This document shows, in pieces, positions 23,257-34,179 of a DNA stretch of 64,000 bases (the stretch's first letter is position 1; each line of letters begins with the position of its first letter). The stretch spans positions 62,001 to 126,000 of the forward strand of contig NW_024037052.1 in assembly GCF_015706575.1 (NCBI RefSeq). The letters are read 5' to 3'. A program made the translations under genes and the position numbers. The notes below the pieces were generated by a model that was not told the origin of the DNA, ran no database searches, and saw only the letters and a program-made list of their open reading frames with translations. Source of the DNA: Patiria miniata (Eukaryota > Echinodermata > Asteroidea > Valvatida > Asterinidae).

Positions 23257-24208
23257 CTTGGGCCTTACCATAGTGTACCCAAAGTATCGCATTTGAGAAG
23301 TCTTTGCTGTGCGCAGTAAACCCATATGTGAGCTGCACAAGCATTACTTCAATAACATCTGAACATACTGGCATGCAATTTCAGTAGTTATTGCCTCCAT
23401 TTTAAACAGATTCAATTTCAAAACATTGACTATTTTGGCAGTATACATTGCCCCCACAATATAATGGAGCCTTTTCATGTCAAGGTTCCTGTGAGATAAC
23501 AAATACAACAAACTCTCTCCAGTTTTAAGTAACCAAAGTAACTGTACATGTGGGCATTGTTATGTTAGTACTGTTACTATTCTACGCAGAACAACCGGCC
23601 ATTCGTACTAAAGTGACAAAGTGACATCAGTTCTCACGTAGCACATGAACAAAAAGGAGCCTTTTTCTCTAAATGTTTGAAATCGTTCACAAGAACAGCG
23701 AATACAGCAGCTGAACTATCAGCATGCTAGCATCGGTGGATTTATAGGATCTCCTCCAACTGTTTCTAATCTTAAGTTGTCAGACAAGTCAATTATTAAT
23801 AACATCAGACATACATGCACTGTTCTTGTGAATATCAGATTTTTGACCCAGGGTGGCAAAAAGGTTCACTTTTTCTATTCACTTGGCACAATAAAATGTT
23901 TATGCATAGGCCTTTGTGGGAAAGACAATAGCAACGAAGTCCTATGTCCAATTTGATTGAAAGTTTGATAAGGTTTCCCTGTATTCTCAAGATGTACAGT
24001 ATCCACTCAGCTATAACTTCAACAGGTAAGTTGTTATGGATCTAACTTAAGATTTGGAGCAATTTTGTTTTTGCTTCAAAAAAAAAAAACCCAAAAGGCA
24101 CAAATATCACAAGATCCTATGCATCTTCAAACAGAGAATGAGGCTTCCCAAAGTTATAAGTCATTTGATCAAATGTGGAGACACAGTGAGGGGTGATTGT
24201 GTGTATTA

Positions 24209-24355
24209 CTAGAGATTCCTGAGGTCTGTTTCCACGCCATAGATCAGAGCCTTGAGTTGATGTAGCTCACTCTGCATCTTCTTTGATCTCTTAGCTGTCT
24301 GATGAATATTATGCAGCATGAACATATCACCATCTTCCCCAACACCCACTGTCAC
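24209..24355 (-). CDS. CCDC77: CCDC77 last exon, first copy
   Basis: Coding for 48 residues and a TAG stop at 24209-24211. It begins VTVGVGEDGDMFML, includes QTAKRSKKMQSELHQLKALI and ends YGVETDLRNL. The acceptor GCTGAACAG lies just upstream on the minus strand. It corresponds to the C-terminal coiled-coil tail of CCDC77 (vertebrate proteins end with a similar K-x-Q-x-E-L-x-x-L pattern). It is a near-identical duplicate of 48478-48624; if the duplication is an assembly artefact this is the same exon. Confidence 0.75.
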   Translation of the reverse strand: MTVGVGEDGDMFMLHNIHQTAKRSKKMQSELHQLKALIYGVETDLRNL

Positions 24356-24420
24356 CTGTTCAGCATGGCAACAAAACAAGAAGGGTTTACATTACAAAGC
24401 ACTGACAATGATCCAGGGCT

Positions 24421-24615
24421 AGGGATGTAGTTGATTCCATTCACAAGTCCACCACAAGTCCAGACACAAGTAATTCGTGAGTCCATCACAAGTCCAGGCA
24501 CAAGATACACTGGATGCCTTTGTCAAAGCTCATTTGAATAGCTTGTGAGTTAAATTGGTGTTGGAGGACTTGTGGTGGACTTGCAGGGACTAGTGATGGA
24601 CTCGACTACATCCCT
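24421..24615. mobile_element. 195-bp MITE in a CCDC77 intron
   Basis: Inverted ends: AGGGATGTAGTTGATTCCAT on the left and ATGGACTCGACTACATCCCT on the right. Inner arms ACAAGTCCACCACAAGTCC and GGACTTGTGGTGGACTTG are also inverted. It lies just upstream of the last CCDC77 exon. No clear target duplication was found. Second copy at about 48690-48884. Confidence 0.65.
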
Positions 24616-25116
24616 GCAATGATGTCCTTGCAATCTTGATTTCAGTGACAACATCATTATGGACTAAGATGACATAACATCTCACTAACAGAATCTGCTT
24701 CTTGATTTAGTCAAGAGCACGTTTCATGGAATGCACCATTTTACTTTATATAATCGACATACAGATCGTTGTCATTTGATTGGTGGAACTCACATCATGT
24801 GGCATTCGTTATTGCTCCCATTCACGCCGGGGCTCAAAAAGTCCCATTCGCCTATGGGGAATGGGAAATACTATTGAACAGTTAGGATCATTCTTGTTCC
24901 ATGACGCAGTTGTATGCAAATGCATGCTGGTGTGCGCGTTTAGCATTGCACGTAGCCAGCGTTGGGTTCAAACATTTTCGTGAAGGGGTGGTTTGGAAGA
25001 GAAAAATACATTTTCAACCAATTTTATATTGAAATAAAAGTTCAAATATCAAATGACAAGGATCTATGTGTCAGTTATATAAAACAAATATAAAAGTTCG
25101 ACATGTTTTTGTACAT

Positions 25117-25177
25117 GGTGGAAGTGTGGCCTTTATTTATGGAGGTAGTCCAGTAAAATGGCCACATATGGGGCTAA
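25117..25177. mobile_element. Solo, diverged end of a long-TIR fold-back element
   Basis: GTACATGGTGGAAGTGTGGCC through CCAGTAAAATGGCCACATATGGGGCTA is clearly related to the right arm of the 448-bp element at 62376-62823 (same order: ATGTGTGGCC, GGAGGCAGTCCAGTAAA, GGCCACATTTATGGGGCTA). I did not find the partner arm nearby, so it appears to be a solo remnant. Second copy near 49386-49446. Confidence 0.55.
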
Positions 25178-25327
25178 GCATGACCCAGCCTTTGGGGTAC
25201 TTGTTCGCAGTGTCCGCACCACGATCTGCATGAACTGCACTATAGCTGACCAACATAGGAAAGTAGAAAACAGCAACGGACAAATGCAAACTAACAACAT
25301 GACTGACATGAACAGACAATACTCCAC

Positions 25328-25480
25328 CTTGTAGAGTTGCTTCTCAACATCCTTGAGTTGGTTTCTCAAGATTCGGGTATCATTCTTGAAACCTTCTATC
25401 TCCAGATTCCGTCGCTTCTCCATGGCCTCATACCGCTGGTTCATCAGGTGTAAACGCTTAGCAAGCTTTTCCGTCTTATC
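25328..25480 (-). CDS. CCDC77: CCDC77 penultimate exon, first copy
   Basis: 51 codons in phase 0-0, starting DKTEKLAKRLHLMNQRYEAM and ending LKDVEKQLYK. The acceptor ATCCACAG and donor GTGGAG are both canonical. The core RYEAMEKRRNLEIEGFKND is the most strongly conserved block of the family (vertebrate form RYEALERRRxLEVEGFK, from memory). Coiled coil predicted from the charged heptads. Duplicate of 49597-49749. Confidence 0.85.
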
Positions 25481-25898
25481 CTGTGGATAAATAACCACAA
25501 GAATGAATGGTACTAGAAACAGGTTTCGGCAATAGATCAGAAATGGCTTAAACTTTGCATGAGCAGTTGGTACTGTTTGAATATCAGAGTTTATTTTGTT
25601 CACTTTTCGATAGCAATCAGAACAATCCACTGAAGGGAATTTGAAGTCGGAATTCTATTTTTGATACATTTTGGTACCAACAAAATAGGATTACATAATA
25701 ATCCTGTTTTAATCCTAAAAATGTGATAAATAGTGATATGACAGTATTCTACCAATACACACACACAAATATGTACTCATGCCATCAGTTTCTGTCATGA
25801 GAAAGTATAGGTCATGAAAAACTGACTGGACCTTTTTTTTTACGTTTTGCGTAATTTGTTTCGCTTCAGTGACTTCTAATATTTCAGCCTTCGAAAAT

Positions 25899-27528
25899 GT
25901 CCTTCCGTTACCGAAAAAATACATATTTTTAATTTATTTTCAAAACTTGCAGTATGAATGCAATGAAAGTTATTGTGCAAAGCAAGTTTAGGTAGGCCTT
26001 CAATATGACATTATAACTGACACTGCTGTACGTATCGTTTTTTAATTACAATTAATTAAATCCCGTCCTTCCGTTACCAAATTGGTAACGGAAGGACGGT
26101 AACGGAAGGACAAATGTTATTTTTATCAAATGTAACGACATTTGTGCTCATGTTTGAAAAATGAAAATCACTGCAACTACATGCATGTATAATGCGCATT
26201 GAAAGGACATTCATGTGACCCACCTTCACAAAGCTGGTATGAGCAGGGCAAGGTGTTCATTACAAAGGATGGCACAGGCATATGTATAACATGTACATGT
26301 ACAATGTACATGTATGACAATGTACCGGTACTCATACATGTATGGAGTTGTTGCAGAAAATCAAATCATTAAGTTGCTGCTATCACCATTCATGGACAAT
26401 AGAGAAAGATACAATTTCTGTGAAGCCATTCCAGAAGCAAATTAAGTAAAAAATGAGATGGCAGAAAGTACCAGTGCTATTGGGCACTTTCATACAATTT
26501 ACATGTGTAAGACATGTGAGGTGCAATTTTTGACAAATTAAGTTAACAACTTCAGGCTGGATGTTTATAAGATAATTATTGTTAATACTCTAAATCATTA
26601 AAATTTGATTTCAAACACTGAATTTAGAGTTCAATTAAAAGCAACACCTAAAACATTTTTTAAAGCACAATGATTCTGAAGCCATCAGTTCTACCTGTAG
26701 ATGTTTTTAATGTACATGTAAGCTGGTCGCCCCTGCCCCCCCCCCCCCCCACCCTTTAGGTAAACCACTGAACCTACTGGTGTTATTATTAAAAGTTGTT
26801 GGTGAACATGTAACCAATATACTCAAGTGCTCAAATACTGTGTATTTAAAACTTTTAAGGATTAAGGTGATGGGTTTGAAGTCCATTTCTGTAGTTGTCT
26901 TGTGTTCGTGAATTATGTGTTTTTGGTTGTTTTCATTTTTCATTTGTTATCATTAATTAGCAGGCTTCTATCTTTATCTCAATAGTTTCTTGGGTATAAT
27001 TATTTATGCCAGGTCTGCATATTGTTGATTTCACATTCAGTTACACATTTCAGCAATTTATTTCACTTGTATAATTAGTGTAAATTCACATTTTATTCAT
27101 GCTATAATTGAGTAAACCTTTTGTCCTTCCGTTACCGTCCTTCCGCTACCAAATTATAATCCACTTAAGACATTGTAATTATATCACCGAAACACTTAAA
27201 GTCAAATGAAAGGTGGTATAGTATAGATAAAGCCGCAGGGATTCCATTTCCTACCTTTGAAATATAATTGCCCCATAAAATTCACAGAGTTTATGCAAAA
27301 CGCGTGTAAGTTGGAAAACCCTCGTCCGTTTTACCGTCCTTCCGTTACCGACCTCATTAATATTCATAATTCATTAACGAGAGGTATGCATGCCCCCCAA
27401 AAGTGTGGAAATTGAAGGTAGCATTATAGCAATACCATTGTGACATTTGCTTGCTGTAACTAATAACAGTGGCTGTGATAGGCACATTTGAAATTTTGTT
27501 TAATGAGCGAAAACGTCCTTCCGTTACC
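25899..27528. repeat. Cluster of the 14-mer GTCCTTCCGTTACC in a CCDC77 intron
   Basis: Exact or one-mismatch copies lie at 25899-25912 (+), 26065-26078 (+), 26084-26097 (-), 26098-26111 (-), 27123-27136 (+), 27137-27150 (+, one mismatch), 27336-27349 (+) and 27515-27528 (+). Some are back-to-back with zero spacing, and one pair is an inverted repeat around AAATT. The pattern does not fit a single simple transposon end. It recurs at about 50168-51795 and, inverted, at about 35520-36970. Confidence 0.85.
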
Positions 27529-28871
27529 GTGGAATTGCCCAAAAGCAGTAAAAAATTCTGAGCTCTCCATAGGTTTGTGCACAAAAATGGACGCACCCAG
27601 CAGTGTACATTCTGTACAGTAAGTTAAGTCTCTAGTCATTTTAAGCTACAGTCCATCATTTGCAGCTATCCAAAAAGTAACTGATGTAATTATCGTTGAA
27701 AAACATACTTGGTTGGTTGACAGTACTAAATTCTCTCTGAAATTATTCTTTCTGACATGCTGTCATTTTGAAGAAATCAACAAAAGAAGGTCTTCAGACG
27801 CATCGTTGGAAATTTCTGTTAGTAGTTCGCTTTTTTATTTGGCGAAGCACGCACAAGCGTTGACACGATGCAAACGTGCGCGCAGTTGCCTTAATTCATC
27901 GTATCAGTGCATGACACCGCGTAGCTGCAATCGGCTCAATGAGAATGTGTCTCAATTCAGGCCCAATTCAAAACATGATTCAGCAACATGATTCAGCAAC
28001 TTTTATTTGAAATCGAGATCCGCAGGCCCGGTTCTGTGTTTTTTTTGTCCCGTTCTGTTCACAAACTCATCTATGTTTCAAGTCACAGACCATACAGGGA
28101 TGAAACTGGCCTATGGGGAAAAAATCTGAAAATAGGCCGGCCAAAATTCTGTGTCCGAAATCTGGGCTGCGCCGCAAGTACACATACGTACTATATGTAC
28201 AATAAACTTCGTGTTCAATTTCTGGACATCGCCTCCTTTTTTTCTTTTACATGTACATGTAGATCCAAATGAAATTTTACGATGTGAAAAATGTTCAGTG
28301 TTTCCATAAGATTAAAAAGCCCGAATTAGGGTTGGAGTTTCTGACTCGTAATTAAAGAAATTCACATCTTACTTGAGACACGGAGAAAGTCAAGGAAAAA
28401 GTCCAAGACAACAAGTCCACTAACGCATGGTAGGTGGAACTGGAAAAAGTTTGGCATTAGGCCTGCCGTCTTTTTCGTACAACAACTGCCGGTGAAATTT
28501 GTCTTCTATGCTCTCCTCGCCTTCCTCAAGATTTTGCATGGAAGAGATCGTCAGACTAAAACCACCACGTTGCAATCATTCAGTATCATTTGTACAACAC
28601 TGAATAAAGTAGATCTGCCAAAGTCCAAAATGCTCCTTATGTGCGATTACCCCAATAGTTTGATTGCAGCTTTTGAGGGGGCCATTCAGTTGTGACTTTG
28701 TAACAAGATTCTTTTGTTTTGCTAACTTTTGAAAAAAAAATGATTTCTGAATGGAAAAGTTAGTTCTTTTTTTAAAGCAATTCAAACGAATTTGCTTGAA
28801 AATGATCATTATTGTATTGTATTTAACTTGAAATGATTTCTTTGTGCAGGAAGCTTCTCTATAATGCCCAC

Positions 28872-29091
28872 CTCAATTTCCAAGTTCTGTGTTTGTCTCT
28901 CTTCCAGTGCATGATCTGAGATGACTAAGACGTCATCTTTGGAGACATCTAGTTGTTCCTTACATCGATCCAGCTCCTGTAGTAGACGGTCCTTCTCTGC
29001 CATCCAGACTCGCTCCTGAGATCGTCCTTCATACTTCAGCTCTAGATAGTCCTTAGTGCTGTCATACAACATCTGCTGTGTACGATGTAAC
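28872..29091 (-). CDS. CCDC77: CCDC77 internal exon (LHRTQ...LEIE), first copy
   Basis: 220 nt, entering with one base to complete a Lys codon and leaving in phase 0. Protein: LHRTQQMLYDSTKDYLELKY, then RSQERVWMAEKDRLLQELDR, ending QTQNLEIE. Acceptor TTAATAG, donor GTGGGC. It resembles the vertebrate LHHTQELLYESTKDFL region, which follows directly on the exon at 30645-30871 exactly as the phases demand. Duplicate of 53139-53358; an inverted copy lies at 33960-34179. Confidence 0.85.
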
Positions 29092-29225
29092 CTATTAACA
29101 GAAGAATGTCCATGACAAGTGATGTATGATGGTTGAACAAGGTAGCTGAATAAAGGATACACATTCTACTTTTGTTTAAAGAACGGTAAGTGTCTTATTA
29201 GTCATTCATAAGATTTCATTTCATT

Positions 29226-29605
29226 TTGCGTCGGGGTGATGTAAATCAAATTAGGTTTTGCCCTTCACCGACATATAAACACTGTATACTCTCTGTGTTA
29301 CCTCCCGAGTGAAAGTTGAAAAAAATCACTCCGGTCAAACCCATGACCCTCCTGCTTTCTAGTGCAGATGTCTTACCACTTGACCACCGAGCTAACGGGA
29401 TCAGTTGGCTGGTTCGAATCTGATGTACATAGCAGCGGGTACTACATTAACTATTCATAAGATGGTAAGACATCTGCAATAGAAAGCAGGAGGTCGTGGG
29501 TTCGAGTCCCACCGGAGTGATTTTTTTCCAACTTTCACTCGGGAGGAAACACACTGAGAATACAGTGTTTATACATCGGTGATGGACAAAACCTAATTTG
29601 GTTTT
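29226..29605. mobile_element. Head-to-head pair of tRNA-derived SINEs (family A)
   Basis: A minus-strand copy (about 29226-29440; tail TTGCGTCGGGGTGATGTAAA, box A complement CACTTGACCACCGAGCTAAC) meets a plus-strand fragment (about 29462-29605; B-box GGTTCGAGTCCC, then GGAGTGATTTTTTTCCAACT and ACAAAACCTAATTTG). The plus copy lacks its box A, so the second copy was truncated where the two heads join. Copies at about 53493-53872 and, inverted, 33446-33825. Confidence 0.7.
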
Positions 29606-30135
29606 ATTAGTCAATTGACTCATGTAATTTCAGCAAGCACACACTGCATATGCCTCCATGTTATTTTGGCAAGATGTGTTGCCAATATACTAGTGTGGAA
29701 AGACTGTGGTTTCTAAAATAACTAAGATCAAAGTGCTTTACATTATTATTACCCCTGATCATTGGGCCAATGAAACATTGCAAATACAATCTCAGCTTCC
29801 TGTGGAATATGGATTTTTATTCACGAGAAAGTCATTTTAGTCATGTTCCCTGACAGTATTTTATAAACTATTGAATAGGATGGTGCCAGACTATTTTTGC
29901 ATTCTAGCCTCACTTTCAATTTTTATTTTAAATGTGGCTTAAAAACATTAGGGTATGTTTAACAACAAATTTAAATTTTCATTAAAGCAGACTGGTATTA
30001 ATTTGTAATTAATTTTATGTCACTGCTTTAATTTCTCTTTGCAAGTTCCAAATATGAAGATTTTACCTCGCTTTCAATTTAATATAGTCGACTCCTGAAT
30101 AAAGCCCATACAGCTCGGTGTAGTCATTTCGACGC

Positions 30136-30342
30136 AAGGTAGCTAAAATCAATCACAATTGCGATCTCTGTTCTCACAGGTACCCATTTACTCCTGGGTG
30201 GGGCGAAGCAATGAGTGACAAAGTGTCTTGCCAAAGGGAACATGCACCATAACCCCAGGCTGGACTCGAACCCACAACCTGTAGAATTACCCGCAGACAA
30301 CGAGTTCAATGCTCCAGACCATGAGGCCAGGGCACTCCACAT
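30136..30342 (-). mobile_element. tRNA-derived SINE (family B)
   Basis: On the minus strand it reads TGGCCTCATGGTCTGG (box A-like), then GGTTCGAGTCC (box B), then a body with GGCAAGACACTTTGTCACTC and CACCCAGGAGTAAATGGGTA. That body is shared by many marine invertebrate SINEs in my memory. Copies at 54403-54609 and 32709-32915. It would be mistaken for a tRNA gene only if the acceptor stem were ignored. Confidence 0.7.
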
Positions 30343-30644
30343 ATTTAGAAATGTTTTGCCAATTCATGCAACAACACAAACACCAGGTAATATAATCTAT
30401 TTGAAACCCCTGCCCGTTGTCCAAACTGCACACATGTGCATTTATCTTTATTGGTACCTTCAAGGATGTAACTGGGGTCCAAGTTGCTGGAGGGCCCTAA
30501 AGGGACCTCAGTTTCTAGTAGGAGGCAGTCTTTGAGCAGAGGGGTCCATGCCCCTCATCCTCCTCCCCTATCATTAGCTATGCCACTGGGCACCTTTGTC
30601 AAGTTCATTTAAGATTATAAGGAATCAATGAAGGGAGTTCCTAC

Positions 30645-30871
30645 TTTTCATTGAGGGAGTGAATCTTGGAGCGATCTCTCTCAATCACAGTCTGCATCTC
30701 TTCCATCCTGACCCTACGATCCTCCAGCAAGGCTTCCGTCCGCTCTCTAGATAGCTCAGCTTGTTCCTTCATCTGAGATTGTAGAGCTTCAATCTGTAGC
30801 AACAGACTCTCTGGCTCTGCCTGCTGCTGGTCTGAATCAGGATGGACAGCTTTGGGCTGGGCGCTGTTGGA
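30645..30871 (-). CDS. CCDC77: CCDC77 internal exon (LLLQIEALQ), first copy
   Basis: 227 nt, phase 0 in and two bases left over out. Protein: SNSAQPKAVHPDSDQQQAEP, then ESLLLQIEALQSQMKEQAEL, SRERTEALLEDRRVRMEEMQ, ending SKIHSLNE. Acceptor TCCTCATTTCAG, donor GTAGGA. It matches the vertebrate block (LQ-x-EALQ-x-Q, then LIEDRR). In the first copy the exons further upstream are missing because the sequence folds back at 31.5 kb. Duplicate of 54912-55138; inverted copy 32180-32406. Confidence 0.85.
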
Positions 30872-31204
30872 CTGAAATGAGGATTGGAAAATATTGATGG
30901 ATGGTAACAGGATCAACCTGCTGGTACAGACTCGGACAAAAGAAACCACCATTTTGGAGATGATCTGATCAATTATCGTGATTGAAGCAACTTTACTGGG
31001 ATAACGTATGTAACTAATCTTGGAAAGTTCATGGTATGATGAGGCGGCTTTTTTGCCAAACTCACTTCTCAGGGGAGTAACTACAGGTAATTTCATCAGC
31101 TGATCAAGGAATTATCAACACACCTACCAAAAGCTGCAACAGATATATATATTTACTATTAATACTATGAAAGTAAGTAAAGTCTGTCATTAGCCAATAC
31201 ATCT

Positions 31205-31437
31205 CCGGTTTCAAAGGCATGAAACGACCGAGGATATTTTTTTATCCCCCCTGGATAGGATGCCAGTCCATTGCAGGTTACTTCCCAGCTAATATCGGTA
31301 CCCATTTATACTCCTGGGTGGAGAGAGGCAAGTGGGGGTGAAGTGGCTTGCCCAAGGACACACATATAACCGGCAACTAGATTCGGACCCCTGACCCTCT
31401 GATCATGAGTCACAAACCTTAACCATATTAATGCTTA
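31205..31437 (-). mobile_element. Probable tRNA-related SINE (family C)
   Basis: The minus strand shows GGTCAGGGGTCCGAATC (a degraded B-box) near the head, then a body GGGCAAGCCACTTCACCCCC and CACCCAGGAGTATAAA, and an end block CCAGGGGGGATAAAAAAATA. The central CACCCAGGAGTA block is shared with family B. Copies at about 55472-55704 and, inverted, 31614-31846. Confidence 0.55.
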
Positions 31438-32179
31438 AAAAAAACTTAAAATCCCATAGACCTTATAAATAGTTAATGCGATGCCCGCTGCCATGTACCA
31501 ATACATCAGATTCGAGCCAGCCAACCGATCCCATTAGCTCAGTGGTCAACCGGTACATGGCAGCGGGCATCGCATTAACTATTTATAAGGTCTATGGGAT
31601 TTTAATTTTTTTTTAAGCATTAATATGGTTAAGGTTTGTGACTCATGATCAGAGGGTCAGGGGTCCGAATCTAGTTGCCGGTTATATGTGTGTCCTTGGG
31701 CAAGCCACTTCACCCCCACTTGCCTCTCTCCACCCAGGAGTATAAATAGGTACCGATATTAGCTGGGAAGTAACCTGCAATGGACTGGCATCCTATCCAG
31801 GGGGGATAAAAAAATATCCTCGGTCGTTTCATGCCTTTGAAACCGGAGATGTATTGGCTAATGACAGACTTTACTTACTTTCATAGTATTAATAGTAAAT
31901 ATATATATCTGTTGCAGCTTTTGGTAGGTGTGTTGATAATTCCTTGATCAGCTGATGAAATTACCTGTAGTTACTCCCCTGAGAAGTGAGTTTGGCAAAA
32001 AAGCCGCCTCATCATACCATGAACTTTCCAAGATTAGTTACATACGTTATCCCAGTAAAGTTGCTTCAATCACGATAATTGATCAGATCATCTCCAAAAT
32101 GGTGGTTTCTTTTGTCCGAGTCTGTACCAGCAGGTTGATCCTGTTACCATCCATCAATATTTTCCAATCCTCATTTCAG

Positions 32180-32406
32180 TCCAACAGCGCCCAGCCCAAA
32201 GCTGTCCATCCTGATTCAGACCAGCAGCAGGCAGAGCCAGAGAGTCTGTTGCTACAGATTGAAGCTCTACAATCTCAGATGAAGGAACAAGCTGAGCTAT
32301 CTAGAGAGCGGACGGAAGCCTTGCTGGAGGATCGTAGGGTCAGGATGGAAGAGATGCAGACTGTGATTGAGAGAGATCGCTCCAAGATTCACTCCCTCAA
32401 TGAAAA
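32180..32406 (+). CDS. CCDC77: CCDC77 LLLQIEALQ exon, inverted copy
   Basis: Reverse-complement copy of 30645-30871 with both splice sites intact and the peptide unchanged. On this strand it has only one CCDC77 exon after it (33960-34179) before the gap and no promoter, so if real it is a fragment, not a gene. Confidence 0.6.
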
Positions 32407-33959
32407 GTAGGAACTCCCTTCATTGATTCCTTATAATCTTAAATGAACTTGACAAAGGTGCCCAGTGGCATAGCTAATGATAGGGGAGGAGGATGAGGGG
32501 CACGGACCCCTCTGCTCAAAGACTGCCTCCTACTAGAAACTGAGGTCCCTTTAGGGCCCTCCAGCAACTTGGACCCCAGTTACATCCTTGAAGGTACCAA
32601 TAAAGATAAATGCACATGTGTGCAGTTTGGACAACGGGCAGGGGTTTCAAATAGATTATATTACCTGGTGTTTGTGTTGTTGCATGAATTGGCAAAACAT
32701 TTCTAAATATGTGGAGTGCCCTGGTCTCATGGTCTGGAGCATTGAACTCGTTGTCTGCGGGTAATTCTACAGGTTGTGGGTTCGAGTCCAGCCTGGGGAT
32801 ATGGTGCATGTTCCCTTTGGCAAGACACTTTGTCACTCATTGCTTCGCCCCACCCAGGAGTAAATGGGTACCTGTGAGAACAGAGATCGCAATTGTGATT
32901 GATTTTAGCTACCTTGCGTCGAAATGACTACACCGAGCTGTATGGGCTTTATTCAGGAGTCGACTATATTAAATTGAAAGCGAGGTAAAATCTTCATATT
33001 TGGAACTTGCAAAGAGAAATTAAAGCAGTGACATAAAATTAATTACAAATTAATACCAGTCTGCTTTAATGAAAATTTAAATTTGTTGTTAAACATACCC
33101 TAATGTTTTTAAGCCACATTTAAAATAAAAATTGAAAGTGAGGCTAGAATGCAAAAATAGTCTGGCACCATCCTATTCAATAGTTTATAAAATACTGTCA
33201 GGGAACATGACTAAAATGACTTTCTCGTGAATAAAAATCCATATTCCACAGGAAGCTGAGATTGTATTTGCAATGTTTCATTGGCCCAATGATCAGGGGT
33301 AATAATAATGTAAAGCACTTTGATCTTAGTTATTTTAGAAACCACAGTCTTTCCACACTAGTATATTGGCAACACATCTTGCCAAAATAACATGGAGGCA
33401 TATGCAGTGTGTGCTTGCTGAAATTACATGAGTCAATTGACTAATAAAACCAAATTAGGTTTTGTCCATCACCGATGTATAAACACTGTATTCTCAGTGT
33501 GTTTCCTCCCGAGTGAAAGTTGGAAAAAAATCACTCCGGTGGGACTCGAACCCACGACCTCCTGCTTTCTATTGCAGATGTCTTACCATCTTATGAATAG
33601 TTAATGTAGTACCCGCTGCTATGTACATCAGATTCGAACCAGCCAACTGATCCCGTTAGCTCGGTGGTCAAGTGGTAAGACATCTGCACTAGAAAGCAGG
33701 AGGGTCATGGGTTTGACCGGAGTGATTTTTTTCAACTTTCACTCGGGAGGTAACACAGAGAGTATACAGTGTTTATATGTCGGTGAAGGGCAAAACCTAA
33801 TTTGATTTACATCACCCCGACGCAAAATGAAATGAAATCTTATGAATGACTAATAAGACACTTACCGTTCTTTAAACAAAAGTAGAATGTGTATCCTTTA
33901 TTCAGCTACCTTGTTCAACCATCATACATCACTTGTCATGGACATTCTTCTGTTAATAG

Positions 33960-34179
33960 GTTACATCGTACACAGCAGATGTTGTATGACAGCACTAAGG
34001 ACTATCTAGAGCTGAAGTATGAAGGACGATCTCAGGAGCGAGTCTGGATGGCAGTGAAGGACCGTCTACTACAGGAGCTGGATCGATGTAAGGAACAACT
34101 AGATGTCTCCAAAGATGACGTCTTAGTCATCTCAGATCATGCACTGGAAGAGAGACAAACACAGAACTTGGAAATTGAG
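33960..34179 (+). CDS. CCDC77: CCDC77 LHRTQ exon, inverted copy
   Basis: Reverse-complement copy of 28872-29091. One residue differs: VWMAEKD in the direct copies is VWMAVKD here (GTG for GAG). Splice sites are kept. The change is private to this arm, so it is either a third allele or a consensus error. Confidence 0.6.

Larger units (their letters stand above)
8457..31549 (+). repeat. First copy of a long direct repeat (array plus unique segment)
   Basis: 16717-31549 is matched base for base by 40988-55816, at an offset of 24,271 bp on the left drifting to 24,267 bp on the right through four small length differences (for example a missing CCG near 18166 and homopolymer changes). I noticed only about ten differences over 14.8 kb, so identity exceeds 99.9 percent by eye. 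The copies part exactly after AGTGGTCAA at 31549/55816, inside a SINE. Confidence 0.9.

Noticed and set aside
25715-25924. 69-codon minus-strand frame with a helical look (AEILEVTEAKQITQNVKKK)
   Set aside because: No splice context linking it to CCDC77, it overlaps the 14-mer repeat, and the second half is low complexity.
28420-28539. 39-codon minus-strand frame starting MQNLEEGEESIEDKFHR, as the missing CCDC77 exon or a small gene
   Set aside because: It is acidic and helix-like, but it ends in a stop, does not resemble the missing CCDC77 block, and has no convincing donor in frame. Worth only a note.
30136-30342. tRNA gene on the minus strand
   Set aside because: Boxes A and B are present, but the sequence continues into a SINE body and the terminal stem does not pair.
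16717-31549. Retroviral or LTR element explaining the long direct repeat
   Set aside because: The repeated block contains host exons, SINEs and MITEs and no polymerase, integrase or terminal-repeat structure; it is a segment duplicated in the assembly or genome.
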